Source: a virus
Direction: 5' to 3' (one strand)
DNA: 52,372 nt
Virus record (IMG/VR): IMGVR_UViG_3300020416_000009
Coordinates: 1-52,372 of that record
Shown: positions 1-7,696 of the stretch, piece after piece
Layout: each line of letters opens with the position of its first letter
Numbering within the stretch: position 1 is the first letter of the stretch
Program-made: the position numbers and the translations under genes
The notes under the pieces: model-generated
The model's database searches: none
The model's input: only the letters and a program-made list of their open reading frames with translations
What the model was told of the DNA's origin: nothing

Positions 1-113
1 CAACTCTAGCTGAAAAGCTAGTTGAGCAGTTCCCCAAGACTGCCGATTACTTCTCCTCTTATCTAGAGGCCCACCTTCAGGACAAGGTTGTCCGTGAAAA
101 CGAGTCTGCCTAG
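1..113 (+). CDS. C-terminal end of an unidentified protein (partial)
   Basis: An open frame enters from the left edge (first full codon at position 3) and ends at TAG 111-113. The 36 visible residues end in RENESA and look like an amphipathic helix rich in E, K, L and aromatic residues. The codon choice is less AT-rich than in most of the window. Too little is present to name a family. It is the only plus-strand protein gene in the first 26 kb and is followed 12 nt later by a tRNA gene. Confidence 0.5.
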   Translation, partial: TLAEKLVEQFPKTADYFSSYLEAHLQDKVVRENESA

Positions 114-125
114 GGAGCAGACAAA

Positions 126-201
126 GCCTTCGTAGCTCAGGGGATAGAGCAACGGTCTTCTAAACCGTGGGTCAGAGGTTCGAATCCTCTCGAAGGCACC
201 A
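126..201 (+). tRNA. tRNA-Arg (anticodon TCT)
   Basis: The acceptor stem GCCTTCG (126-132) pairs with CGAAGGC (191-197), followed by discriminator A198 and an encoded CCA (199-201). The anticodon arm ACGGT/ACCGT (152-156, 164-168) encloses loop CTTCTAA, giving anticodon TCT at 159-161, which reads AGA. The T loop TTCGAAT is canonical. AGA is a favoured arginine codon in AT-rich phage genes, so the tRNA probably supplements the host pool late in infection. Confidence 0.95.
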
Positions 202-327
202 TCTCTCGTGAAAAAAATTTCTGGAAAAAAAATTTTATAGCAAATCTCTGAGGTCCTCAGCACACATAGGACTATACAGCCGTCCCCGAGCGGTGCTGCC
301 GTACACCCGATATAAAGGGACCAATGA

Positions 328-633
328 CTATACTTCACCCTCTTCTTTTATCTCTAAAGTATCCATAGTCGCGATCTTAGTAGTATCACCGCCGTGAATA
401 GCATGTAACTCAGCGCGAAACTCTTCTCTCTTCTCCTTAGATACAAAGACAATAGTGTCCTCTACATGAGTCTCTGTTATATCTTTCCTATTGTACTCAG
501 TGATCCAATCATTAGCGACATACTTATTAAAGACGTCGATCGCAGTCTGCCCGTCTGCCTTACTCTGATCTAATACATTAGTACTATCCTTCAGGCTGTC
601 TCCCTTTATCTCTATAACCATTTGATATGCCAT
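328..633 (-). CDS. hypothetical phage protein, 101 aa
   Basis: A small acidic soluble protein with no signal peptide or membrane segment. It is rich in D, E, K and T and ends in a run of charged residues. The start is supported by a GGAGG Shine-Dalgarno sequence about 6 nt upstream, and it follows the oxygenase gene by 3 nt, so the two are probably cotranscribed. The length and pattern fit a small modulator protein, but I do not recognise a family. It is the last gene of the minus-strand accessory cluster and is convergent with the tRNA. Confidence 0.7.
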   Translation of the reverse strand: MAYQMVIEIKGDSLKDSTNVLDQSKADGQTAIDVFNKYVANDWITEYNRKDITETHVEDTIVFVSKEKREEFRAELHAIHGGDTTKIATMDTLEIKEEGEV

Positions 634-636
634 TAT

Positions 637-1257
637 CTACCTCCACTGCATATTCTTTAATAGGGTCTCTACAGTACTCTCGTTGACCGCTACATTCATT
701 ACTAGAAATAGAGACGGATAGCAAGAGAATACTGTGTGCTCTATACATGTATTTATAAAGTAAGCACGGCCGTGTTCGAAATGTAATACCTCCCTATCCA
801 GCATAAAGAAGGTCGAGGGTGGATTGCAATCCTTTATAGGTATAAACAACCTCATGTTATTAACCTCCGCCTGACGGTCATCTCGATGAGGCGGGAAGTG
901 GCCTCCTTTACCCATCCTTATAAAATGAGACCGCCCTACGTGTCCCTTGAACGGCTCTAGAAACTCCTTTACTATAGGTGCTACTATAGTCTCCTTATTA
1001 AAAGAGTGTTCACCGAGCCTCACCTGGTGCTTTATACAGTACTCCCTTATAGAATCTAAGTCCGGGATCCCTGATAATCCGCCGTCTAAGGAGGTAACAC
1101 TCAACCCCTCACGGGCCACTTTTTTGCGAGGGTTATAGGGCTTCCATTCTTGCGAAAAAGTTTCAAGATTTTCTTGGATTTTTTGAGGGTCCATGTAGAG
1201 GGCCGTTGGAAATTTTTGACCATACTGTAATATACTAGTATAGAGGTTATTATTCAT
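637..1257 (-). CDS. 2-oxoglutarate/Fe(II)-dependent oxygenase, aspartyl/asparaginyl hydroxylase-like
   Basis: A 206-aa soluble protein. The iron facial triad is visible as H124-x-D126 in GGHFPPHRDD and a distal H174 in NTCIEHTVF. The surrounding MRLFIPIKDCNPPSTF segment and the Asn-X-X-X-His spacing resemble the Asp/Asn beta-hydroxylase branch of the double-stranded beta-helix fold. Such enzymes hydroxylate a protein or small molecule using 2-oxoglutarate and O2; the substrate here cannot be inferred. The start overlaps the upstream radical SAM partner by 8 nt, pointing to one operon. Phage 2OG oxygenases are common in marine myoviruses, and co-location with radical SAM and glycosyltransferase genes suggests modification of a surface or virion component. 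Confidence 0.75.
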   Translation of the reverse strand: MNNNLYTSILQYGQKFPTALYMDPQKIQENLETFSQEWKPYNPRKKVAREGLSVTSLDGGLSGIPDLDSIREYCIKHQVRLGEHSFNKETIVAPIVKEFLEPFKGHVGRSHFIRMGKGGHFPPHRDDRQAEVNNMRLFIPIKDCNPPSTFFMLDREVLHFEHGRAYFINTCIEHTVFSCYPSLFLVMNVAVNESTVETLLKNMQWR

Positions 1258-1777
1258 CTGTTATTCCTTCTTTATTAGCTACGATATACTCTCCTGCATC
1301 TTGTTGTCGAGTACTATTACCGTGTTCTGTCCATCCTTCATATTTAAGATCATCTGGACGTGCATTACTGCAATGATCTCTACATGGAGACGGTATAGTA
1401 CTATAAGATCTCCATGATTCTGTTATTTTTTCATTAAAGAGAGGGTCTTTGATGATCTCTTTGATAGGTCTTTTCTCTACATTAAAGTCATCAAGCCTGT
1501 CTACATACTCCTGCATCTGTGGTATACTATTCACGAGCTTTTGGAATTGAAACGGGCCGCCTCCGAGACGGAACATCTCCTCGAAATATGTAGTGCTCCA
1601 GAAGCAGCATGGAAAAGCCTGACCGTGTGGATCGATTGATACTATACCGCGGTTAGCCCAGTCACAGGACACTTGAATTTTTTTCTTGCCCTTGATCCAT
1701 CTCTTCTTCAGAGCGATATCATGCTCTTTCAAGATCCTCTTTTTATTTTTACCCTGATAGTGTTTCGGCGATTTCAT
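1250..1777 (-). CDS. cysteine-rich SPASM-like partner of the radical SAM protein
   Basis: A 175-aa product from ATG 1777, which has a good AGGAAG Shine-Dalgarno (1785-1790) 7 nt upstream, inside the end of the preceding gene. An upstream in-frame ATG at 1879 would give 209 aa. Cysteines C38, C57, C58, C132 and C136 and the segment GIVSIDPHGQAFPCCFW resemble the auxiliary iron-sulfur cluster (SPASM or twitch) region that normally lies C-terminal to the radical SAM core in one chain. The reading frame is +1 relative to the radical SAM gene. It is either a separate subunit with translational coupling or the second half of a frameshifted single gene. Confidence 0.65.
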   Translation of the reverse strand: MKSPKHYQGKNKKRILKEHDIALKKRWIKGKKKIQVSCDWANRGIVSIDPHGQAFPCCFWSTTYFEEMFRLGGGPFQFQKLVNSIPQMQEYVDRLDDFNVEKRPIKEIIKDPLFNEKITESWRSYSTIPSPCRDHCSNARPDDLKYEGWTEHGNSTRQQDAGEYIVANKEGITDE

Positions 1778-2453
1778 ATGTGCTCTTCCTGAGTATTGCT
1801 TGCTGTCCGTTCTCGTCTTTAAATCGAAATTCCATACCTCCGTCATGACCAAACTTTCGGTTGGACTTCTGAAAGTCAATCTCTCGAGCTCCCTTCTCGA
1901 GTGCCAGATCTCTTATCTCCTTGAGGTATTTTTCATTATGTTCAAACACGATACAGTGTGCTCGAGCCATGCCGCCACCGAGAGTAAATGATTCCATGTT
2001 CTCGAGTACCTTATCGAGCTCCGTCTTCCTTCTGTATCTTGCATGCATCTCGTTGTCGATACCGTCTATGTCAAATGTAATCTTCGAGAATACATCATAC
2101 TCGTTCATGTTTCTTCCGAGTGTATACCACCACATCGGCTCTCTCAGGCTGCCGTTTGTGTTGAGAGAGATCTCAACATCATTCTCGAGGAAGTAGTATA
2201 TGATCTTGTCTATGTCTTTGACCATCATGGGGTCACCCCAAGTACCGCATATTGTGGCCTTGAAGATGTTCGAGCCGGGTGGATACGCTCTCTTGACACG
2301 ATCGAGATTCCACATGACGTTAGGTATCCATACGTTTTTGTTCAATCCGCCGGCATACCAGTTGGTGCGATTGCACTGAGGGCAGCCCGCGTTACAGTAT
2401 GTACTCAAATCGAGATACACCGTAAGCTTCTCAATGTCTCTATATAATGTCAT
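1749..2453 (-). CDS. radical SAM domain protein (core domain only)
   Basis: 234 aa from ATG 2453; an in-frame TTG lies four codons upstream but is inside the glycosyltransferase end. The 4Fe-4S/SAM motif C20-x3-C24-x2-C27 (CNAGCPQC) follows a beta strand VYLDLSTY, and GTWGDP matches the glycine-rich SAM-binding motif. The chain ends at about 230 aa, where a normal radical SAM/SPASM protein continues into cysteine-rich auxiliary-cluster sequence; that sequence is found in the next gene in another frame. It generates 5'-deoxyadenosyl radicals; the substrate is unknown. It overlaps the glycosyltransferase gene by 14 nt. Confidence 0.8.
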   Translation of the reverse strand: MTLYRDIEKLTVYLDLSTYCNAGCPQCNRTNWYAGGLNKNVWIPNVMWNLDRVKRAYPPGSNIFKATICGTWGDPMMVKDIDKIIYYFLENDVEISLNTNGSLREPMWWYTLGRNMNEYDVFSKITFDIDGIDNEMHARYRRKTELDKVLENMESFTLGGGMARAHCIVFEHNEKYLKEIRDLALEKGAREIDFQKSNRKFGHDGGMEFRFKDENGQQAILRKSTYEIAETLSG

Positions 2454-4161
2454 CGAACCACTCAAATCGTTTATTCATGACGTGATAGAACGCCGCGTTG
2501 GCCTCACGAACCTGTTCTTTATTCTGCTTCCAGTTTGGACACTGAAAATGCCAGAACTTATTGTCCAGATTCTCACAGTGCACGTTGTTTGACTTGACTC
2601 GATACGACATGACGGTCTCATTATCGTACCCGAATGACTTCTGGATCTGTGGAATATACATGGAAAACTCGTCTTCTCTGAGCTCGGTCATCTTCTTGAT
2701 CAGTCCCTCAAAATCATTGAAGTAACCGAGCTCGTCCATTTGCCGCCGTGAGGCACCAAATATTCCGGTATTATATACATCATTCTCACCCTCGATATCA
2801 TCATCCGACAGGAGTGCATGTGTATTCCAGTACTTTGCTGACGGTGATCTGTAGTGATATACATAATCTTCACCCTTCCAGTTGCTCAAGTCCAGTGCTT
2901 CTTTACTTGCCCAGTCTTTAAGTGTAGCGTCATAGTTACAAAAGATCGCGTTCTGACAGTTAAAAGCGTCAAAGAATGATACGTCGGTGTTGACTATTAC
3001 ATCAAAATCCATATAGAGTACGTTATCATATTTCTTCGTGAGTTCCTCCATGCACCATATCTTATAGAAATTTACCACATTATATTCACTCATGTCAGTC
3101 ATGCTCTTCATTGTTGCACGAAATATTTGGTATTTCTCATCATTCTGGAACAGTAAATAGTCCGCACCGATGGATCTTGCGTACTCACGCCTGTTGTTTT
3201 CCAGCCTGTCAAAGTACTCCAGGAAGTTGATTCTGGCTCTCTCGTTCTTATCAATATCGTCACCAGTAAAGTTGCCGGCGGCTTGCTGGAGTTCCGGAGG
3301 GATCTCTACGTGCAGTGAGTATATCACATTTCTCTTATTTCGGTAGTACGTGTCAAAGTTTTTATTGATCATGTGTAGGAATTTTGCATCACTTAGGTGC
3401 TTCTTGAGGTCCGTTTTTTCCCTCGTAATGGGGTCACATACAATACGATTGTCTAATCTTGTGTGCCAAGTACGGTCATCATGCTGTATTTCTACCTTAC
3501 TTTCTATCAACGCCGCGCTAAAAAAAGCCTCATTATTGTGTGTAAAATACTCATAGTCACGGCCAATCTTCCTTGCATATCCCTTTCCCTGTATAAAATC
3601 GTCTGTCTTTTGTATGTAGCCGGGTAGTTTTTTCATAAAATTTATCTTCTTTATGACCTTACCTGATCCACCCATGATAGCGGTATTGACTATGTCATTC
3701 TCTTTTCCTGACAGTAAGGCCTTCGCCAACAGATATTTTATTGTAGGTGTACGAGTTGTCTTATACAGCTGGAAATTTTGGTGATGTATGATATCATTCT
3801 GGTCTATACACCAGATTTTTTTTGAGAGATCTACCTCATCAAAAAAATTCTTATCGGTTTTTGGAATGACATCAAAATCGAGATATAAAACATTGTCATA
3901 TTTTTTACCGAGTTCTTCAAACATATAAATTTTATAGAGGTTTACGGCATCATATATCGTATTGATCGAAAATTTATGTTGAAATTCTTGGATGTATCCG
4001 ATCTTATCAAAAAAAATCCACTCGGCACCACATTTTTTTGCATATTCTTGTTTACATTTCAGTAAATCTTGTTTATATTCTAAAAAAGAAAGTAAATTAT
4101 TTTTTTCTTTAGGCCCTTCAAAATCAGGCTCTACGAATACACTAAAAATTATATTATTCAT
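2440..4161 (-). CDS. glycosyltransferase with two tandem GT-A-like domains
   Basis: 573 aa. Two homologous halves are visible: residues about 1-275 and 278-573. Each has the strand-plus-DxD signature DNVLYxDFDVI (D95/D97 and D385/D387), a preceding YK-I-x-x-x-EEL helix and a later NT-(A/G)I-(M/F)-G motif. These are hallmarks of nucleotide-diphospho-sugar transferases, so each half probably transfers a hexose from a UDP- or GDP-sugar. The C-terminal half is less AT-rich than the first two thirds of the N-terminal half. No membrane segment is present. It is followed by radical SAM genes and preceded by a small secreted protein gene with an 8-nt overlap. The acceptor is unknown. Confidence 0.8.
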   Translation of the reverse strand: MNNIIFSVFVEPDFEGPKEKNNLLSFLEYKQDLLKCKQEYAKKCGAEWIFFDKIGYIQEFQHKFSINTIYDAVNLYKIYMFEELGKKYDNVLYLDFDVIPKTDKNFFDEVDLSKKIWCIDQNDIIHHQNFQLYKTTRTPTIKYLLAKALLSGKENDIVNTAIMGGSGKVIKKINFMKKLPGYIQKTDDFIQGKGYARKIGRDYEYFTHNNEAFFSAALIESKVEIQHDDRTWHTRLDNRIVCDPITREKTDLKKHLSDAKFLHMINKNFDTYYRNKRNVIYSLHVEIPPELQQAAGNFTGDDIDKNERARINFLEYFDRLENNRREYARSIGADYLLFQNDEKYQIFRATMKSMTDMSEYNVVNFYKIWCMEELTKKYDNVLYMDFDVIVNTDVSFFDAFNCQNAIFCNYDATLKDWASKEALDLSNWKGEDYVYHYRSPSAKYWNTHALLSDDDIEGENDVYNTGIFGASRRQMDELGYFNDFEGLIKKMTELREDEFSMYIPQIQKSFGYDNETVMSYRVKSNNVHCENLDNKFWHFQCPNWKQNKEQVREANAAFYHVMNKRFEWFDDII

Positions 4162-4345
4162 CTGGTCTATCTATTACCTTTGGCTTGCAGTATGCAGAAT
4201 AAGTATATGACTGCACTTTTTGTAGTGGTCTATTTATCTTATTTTCATACATCTCACATTTTTGTAGACTACCGTATATAAGTTCTTCATCGCTTATAGT
4301 TTCAGCTTGATTCATTATAACTAATACCCATACGAGTGTCTTCAT
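4154..4345 (-). CDS. small secreted two-cysteine protein, 63 aa
   Basis: A short hydrophobic N-terminus (MKTLVWVLVIM) resembles a signal or anchor segment, followed by about 50 polar residues with a helix-borne Cys (LQKCEMYENKI) and a C-terminal YCKP motif. The same layout, hydrophobic start, one Cys in a charged helix, one Cys near the C-terminus followed by K/V/P, recurs in five other small genes in this window. It is predicted to be exported and disulfide-bonded in the periplasm. It overlaps the glycosyltransferase start by 8 nt. The function is unknown. Confidence 0.65.
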   Translation of the reverse strand: MKTLVWVLVIMNQAETISDEELIYGSLQKCEMYENKINRPLQKVQSYTYSAYCKPKVIDRPDE

Positions 4346-4346
4346 C

Positions 4347-4601
4347 TTATCTCCAAGGTAGCATTGTCATACCGATATAATTTAATCCTATCTCAATTAT
4401 GACTAACGCGATACCACCACCAATAATCTGCCAGGCCCACCATTTCCAGCCGGTCAAGCTGTTGGCCCATTTCCTGATCTTTGATTCCTTAGCTTTCTTT
4501 TCAAGTCCACTTCTTCTAAATATTTTCTCTGCCCAATAGTTAGGGTCTAAAATATTTTTTAACATTATCAATGGCCAGAATATTATCTTTAATATTTTCA
4601 T
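4347..4601 (-). CDS. small membrane protein, 84 aa
   Basis: The N-terminus contains a hydrophobic stretch (IIFWPLIMLKNIL), the middle is strongly basic (RRSGLEKKAKESKIRK), and a second hydrophobic helix near residues 55-75 (IIGGGIALVIIEIGL) follows a Trp-rich GWKWWAW boundary. One or two membrane passes with a cytoplasmic basic loop are likely. The start overlaps the methyltransferase-like gene by 4 nt. I do not recognise a family; a holin-like or envelope-modifying role is possible but unsupported. Confidence 0.65.
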   Translation of the reverse strand: MKILKIIFWPLIMLKNILDPNYWAEKIFRRSGLEKKAKESKIRKWANSLTGWKWWAWQIIGGGIALVIIEIGLNYIGMTMLPWR

Positions 4602-5248
4602 TTGCCTATTACCATATGTCTGAGATATGGCCCTTCCTTTCCTTGAAATTCTCTTGACTCATTATAATATACATCATTTAACATACACTGTTCTGCCAAC
4701 TCATCCGATGTTTCATGTATATTTATGTGCTCTAATTCTGACTGATTATTATTGCTCTGTGCAATTACAAGAGTATCATCAGGCCTGGCCTTCATCATCT
4801 CAAAAAATCTATCTGGTGGAATATGTTCTGAACTGGTTGTACATAAAATAGTATACCAGTCTTTATTTTCAAGGTATCTTTGTACACCGTCCATGAGATA
4901 CCATGATGGTTGTGGATCAAGGTCAGCTACAAGTCTTTCACCAATAATTTTTGTGTATGGATCGAGATCGCAGTTGTCTATCGTACATTTCGATTCATGT
5001 CTTATCATATATGACAACACACCGTACCATGATCCTACAATACACATCTTATCTTCATCATCAAGAAGATGTCCTGCCTCATCCATCAGCCATAGCTTGC
5101 TTTCAATTTGATTATGATTAACAGAGTCATATAGATCTACTATACGAAACAGATCCATTGACTCGTCATACTGAGAGTCTTTGTAGTGTTGATGTCCTAC
5201 ATCAAGCACTTTTCTGTACAGTGATTCCAAATTCATTGAAGTCAACAT
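4598..5248 (-). CDS. class I SAM-dependent methyltransferase-like protein
   Basis: 216 aa. A Rossmann-type motif I is visible as MCIVGSWYGVLSY (residues 68-80), followed by an acidic strand end CDLDP (93-97) that would bind the ribose of SAM, and a later strand ILCTTSSEHI in the motif IV position. The N-terminal ~60 residues form a helical region typical of the phage branch. The target (small molecule, sugar or protein) is unknown. ATG 5236 is an alternative start. It overlaps the upstream glycosyltransferase by 47 nt, consistent with tight operon packing in the sugar-modification cluster. Confidence 0.65.
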   Translation of the reverse strand: MLTSMNLESLYRKVLDVGHQHYKDSQYDESMDLFRIVDLYDSVNHNQIESKLWLMDEAGHLLDDEDKMCIVGSWYGVLSYMIRHESKCTIDNCDLDPYTKIIGERLVADLDPQPSWYLMDGVQRYLENKDWYTILCTTSSEHIPPDRFFEMMKARPDDTLVIAQSNNNQSELEHINIHETSDELAEQCMLNDVYYNESREFQGKEGPYLRHMVIGK

Positions 5249-5816
5249 TATTCCAACTTTCTATTGCAGCATCCTCAATAGGCGATTCAACCCTTGATAA
5301 GATGCCATCATCATGTATTCCATAAAAGATCTTTTCATTATATATGAACCCGTCAATACCCTTATATTTTCTCATAAAATAATCACGATTCGTGTTGAAG
5401 TGATTCCATATATGTGTTTGCTCATGATTGGTCCATGCTAATACTGATGAATTGACTACCGTGTCAAATGCATGAGGTATGTAATATTTTTTCTCATGTC
5501 TTTTCCAGTATGCCGACACCATGTAAAGTTTATCAAATCGAGTTAAGTATCGACTTGGATCATGATTAACTTTGATGTCAAGATCGAACAATAAACATTC
5601 TCCTTTTGCAGGAAAATCTTCTGAAAACAATGCAAGTTTATTCCACCACTTTCTGAGGTGTGTATCAATATGAATACATTCTATGTCTACACCTTTTGGA
5701 TCATCTGTATAACAAATAAACCTTGCATTAGGATAGTATTTATAGAGACTATGATATAAGTTATTCACATGAAGAGACTTATATAATGTCCCTTCCTTCA
5801 CAAAAATTATGTTCAT
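5202..5816 (-). CDS. glycosyltransferase, GT-A-like
   Basis: 204 aa. It begins with the strand MNIIFVKEGTLY and has ARFICYTDDP as the nucleotide-binding strand, then ECLLFDLDI with the metal-binding D78-x-D80. The pattern matches small marine phage glycosyltransferases of the nucleotide-diphospho-sugar transferase fold. Its start overlaps the nitroreductase-like gene by 4 nt (ATGA). The acceptor and donor are unknown; neighbours suggest a joint pathway with two other glycosyltransferases and a methyltransferase. Confidence 0.75.
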   Translation of the reverse strand: MNIIFVKEGTLYKSLHVNNLYHSLYKYYPNARFICYTDDPKGVDIECIHIDTHLRKWWNKLALFSEDFPAKGECLLFDLDIKVNHDPSRYLTRFDKLYMVSAYWKRHEKKYYIPHAFDTVVNSSVLAWTNHEQTHIWNHFNTNRDYFMRKYKGIDGFIYNEKIFYGIHDDGILSRVESPIEDAAIESWNNVDFNEFGITVQKSA

Positions 5817-6454
5817 TTATCAATTACTTCTATACTCTTTTCAAATGATGGATAAGTTATGCGATCGTCATAATGGTGTTGTCTTATATTTTTATCATGG
5901 TTATGATAGCCTATTCCTATCATATTTATGATGTCATGATCTATATCTAATATTTCTTCTGTTTCATGTCTTCTGTGTTGTGCATTATATATGCCTGTTC
6001 TATAACCTAATATATTCGCAGCCAAAGCCAAATATCCTATTGCAATACCTACAGACTTTTCTTCATCTTCTTTAGCAACTTTATTTTTTGTATTATCTTT
6101 TCCATCTACTATACCCATATTGTATTCTGCTTCAGTCCTAGCTCTTTCGCCATAATCTCTATTACTTACAAAAGCTATAACCAAATTTGCAAGAATTTGA
6201 GGATTACTGATTGCAAGATATGGATCATATCTGGCTGTAAAACTGTCAGACGTGTTGTGTATACGTTCGATAATATCTCTATCTTGAATAAACACTGCTT
6301 TATAAAATACTCGGTTTTGTTTACTAGGACATGTCTTTACAATATATTTAAATGTTTCAATGTCTCTTTCAGGTATTGACTTAGATAGGTCCCAGTTCCT
6401 TTGACACCATGCCGATTGTTCTATAAGTTGTTCTAATATATGATTCTCTATCAT
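5813..6454 (-). CDS. nitroreductase-family flavoprotein
   Basis: 213 aa. Near the N-terminus an Arg-containing stretch QRNWDLSKSIPERDI and CPSKQNRVFYK matches the FMN phosphate-binding region. The central EKSVGIAIGYLALAANILGYRTG and MIGIGYHN segments correspond to the helix and glycine strand of nitroreductases. These homodimeric enzymes use NAD(P)H and FMN to reduce small molecules such as quinones, nitro groups or iodotyrosine-like substrates. The physiological substrate is unknown. ATGA overlap with the preceding glycosyltransferase suggests coupled translation. Length is normal for the family. Confidence 0.75.
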   Translation of the reverse strand: MIENHILEQLIEQSAWCQRNWDLSKSIPERDIETFKYIVKTCPSKQNRVFYKAVFIQDRDIIERIHNTSDSFTARYDPYLAISNPQILANLVIAFVSNRDYGERARTEAEYNMGIVDGKDNTKNKVAKEDEEKSVGIAIGYLALAANILGYRTGIYNAQHRRHETEEILDIDHDIINMIGIGYHNHDKNIRQHHYDDRITYPSFEKSIEVIDK

Positions 6455-7149
6455 CCGATAAACTTACTGTGATGTATTAGCACCACTCTTTCAGACCACT
6501 TTCCATCTACATTTAATATATCACCGTCAGTTGCATCATAATAAGCAGCATTTAAATCTAATGAATTTTGTTCTTTCCAACGAGCTGCTAAATGTGCAGG
6601 CGCCTCTATGTGTAAACCAACCGCATCACTTACAAAATTTTGCTCACCAAAATAAGGTATTGTGACTATACCTTCTTGCCAGTATTTAGTCATCCATCTC
6701 ATAGGATCTCTATAAAATATATCATATACTTCTGTAAGAGTATTTGCATGCCACTTATAGAATCCACCGTCGAGTTCACATGTCGGTTCAAGCGTCCACC
6801 ATTTACTTAATGATCCTATTGCATTTTCTGGAACATCCATATCAAAAAGAGGTGTAGGATCATTGATAATCTCTTGATCAATATCCATTACGATACACAT
6901 ATCACCCTTTGAATATTTAACAAAATCTTTTTTAAAAAAATCTATTTTATACCATGCTTCACGGATAGACGGATTACTTTCTCTATCAAGTTTTATTTTT
7001 TTGATACCAGAAGCGAGCTTATCTTTCTTATCTGTATAACAGTAGAAAGTAAACTCGCTCTTATAATATTTTTTGATTTGTTTGTATAGATTGTTTACGT
7101 TGTCTTTTGTAAACTTACTTCCATAATATAACGTAAATATATGTAACAT
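6451..7149 (-). CDS. glycosyltransferase, GT-A-like
   Basis: 232 aa. The opening MLHIFTLYYGSKFTKDNVNNLY, the strand FTFYCYTDKKD and the metal-binding D89-x-D91 in MCIVMDIDQEI are the same plan as the 204-aa glycosyltransferase downstream, so the two are paralogues. The C-terminal VVLIHHSKF contains the His-rich strand often found near the donor phosphate. It lies 1 nt after a conserved structural-region gene and starts the sugar-modification cluster. Confidence 0.75.
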   Translation of the reverse strand: MLHIFTLYYGSKFTKDNVNNLYKQIKKYYKSEFTFYCYTDKKDKLASGIKKIKLDRESNPSIREAWYKIDFFKKDFVKYSKGDMCIVMDIDQEIINDPTPLFDMDVPENAIGSLSKWWTLEPTCELDGGFYKWHANTLTEVYDIFYRDPMRWMTKYWQEGIVTIPYFGEQNFVSDAVGLHIEAPAHLAARWKEQNSLDLNAAYYDATDGDILNVDGKWSERVVLIHHSKFIG

Positions 7150-7695
7150 TTAACTCATCAACTTAACAGCATGCCTCATCATTTCGATTGGTGTCTTTGC
7201 TTTTCTTAAAGAAGCCTTTGTCTTTGTGTCTTTATGATCTTTTATTTCTTGTAAGTCAAATAAGTATAGTTTAGTCATAAACATAAATTCTTTTACTTTT
7301 CTGTCTTTAGGTACGTCATTACTAAACATTGTATTTGAAATATCTTTATATATTTCTTCTCTTAGTTGGCGCTCAGTTTTAATCTGAACTTGTTCATCTT
7401 TTTGTTTTTCGTACTCATTCTTTGGAATCCATCCTTCTTCTTGACCTATCTTGATAGCTGCTAACTCAAAATCACGTCTTTGTTGTCTATTTCTTTCTGC
7501 CGTTGCATCAATAATATCATCAAAGTTTATCTTACCGAGTTCTAACACCTCAAGGTATGCTTTATCTTTTGGGTCTACTTGAACATATTCCTGATACATT
7601 TCCTCATTATCTGGGTTTCCCCAAATGACTTCAATGGTGTCACGTTCAGGACTTGTAAAGACCGCGTCTATGAATACTTTATTTTTTAAGTCCAT
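7150..7695 (-). CDS. conserved hypothetical protein of T4-like marine phages, 181 aa
   Basis: A soluble, highly charged protein; the centre (about residues 60-115) is predicted coiled coil rich in E, K, Q and R. No catalytic motif is visible. It sits 1 nt downstream of a tail fibre gene, a position where related myophages keep a similar uncharacterised gene. A role as fibre chaperone or minor virion protein is plausible from position only. Confidence 0.6.
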   Translation of the reverse strand: MDLKNKVFIDAVFTSPERDTIEVIWGNPDNEEMYQEYVQVDPKDKAYLEVLELGKINFDDIIDATAERNRQQRRDFELAAIKIGQEEGWIPKNEYEKQKDEQVQIKTERQLREEIYKDISNTMFSNDVPKDRKVKEFMFMTKLYLFDLQEIKDHKDTKTKASLRKAKTPIEMMRHAVKLMS

Positions 7696-7696
7696 T

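Noticed and set aside
63-338. 91-aa minus-strand frame across the tRNA
   Set aside because: It reads the antisense of tRNA-Arg (giving FERIRTSDPRFRRPL), a common artefact, and has no ribosome site.
5737-5744. TATAAATA inside the 204-aa glycosyltransferase gene
   Set aside because: In-frame coding sequence (Tyr-Lys-Tyr) with no gene start within 400 nt downstream on that strand.
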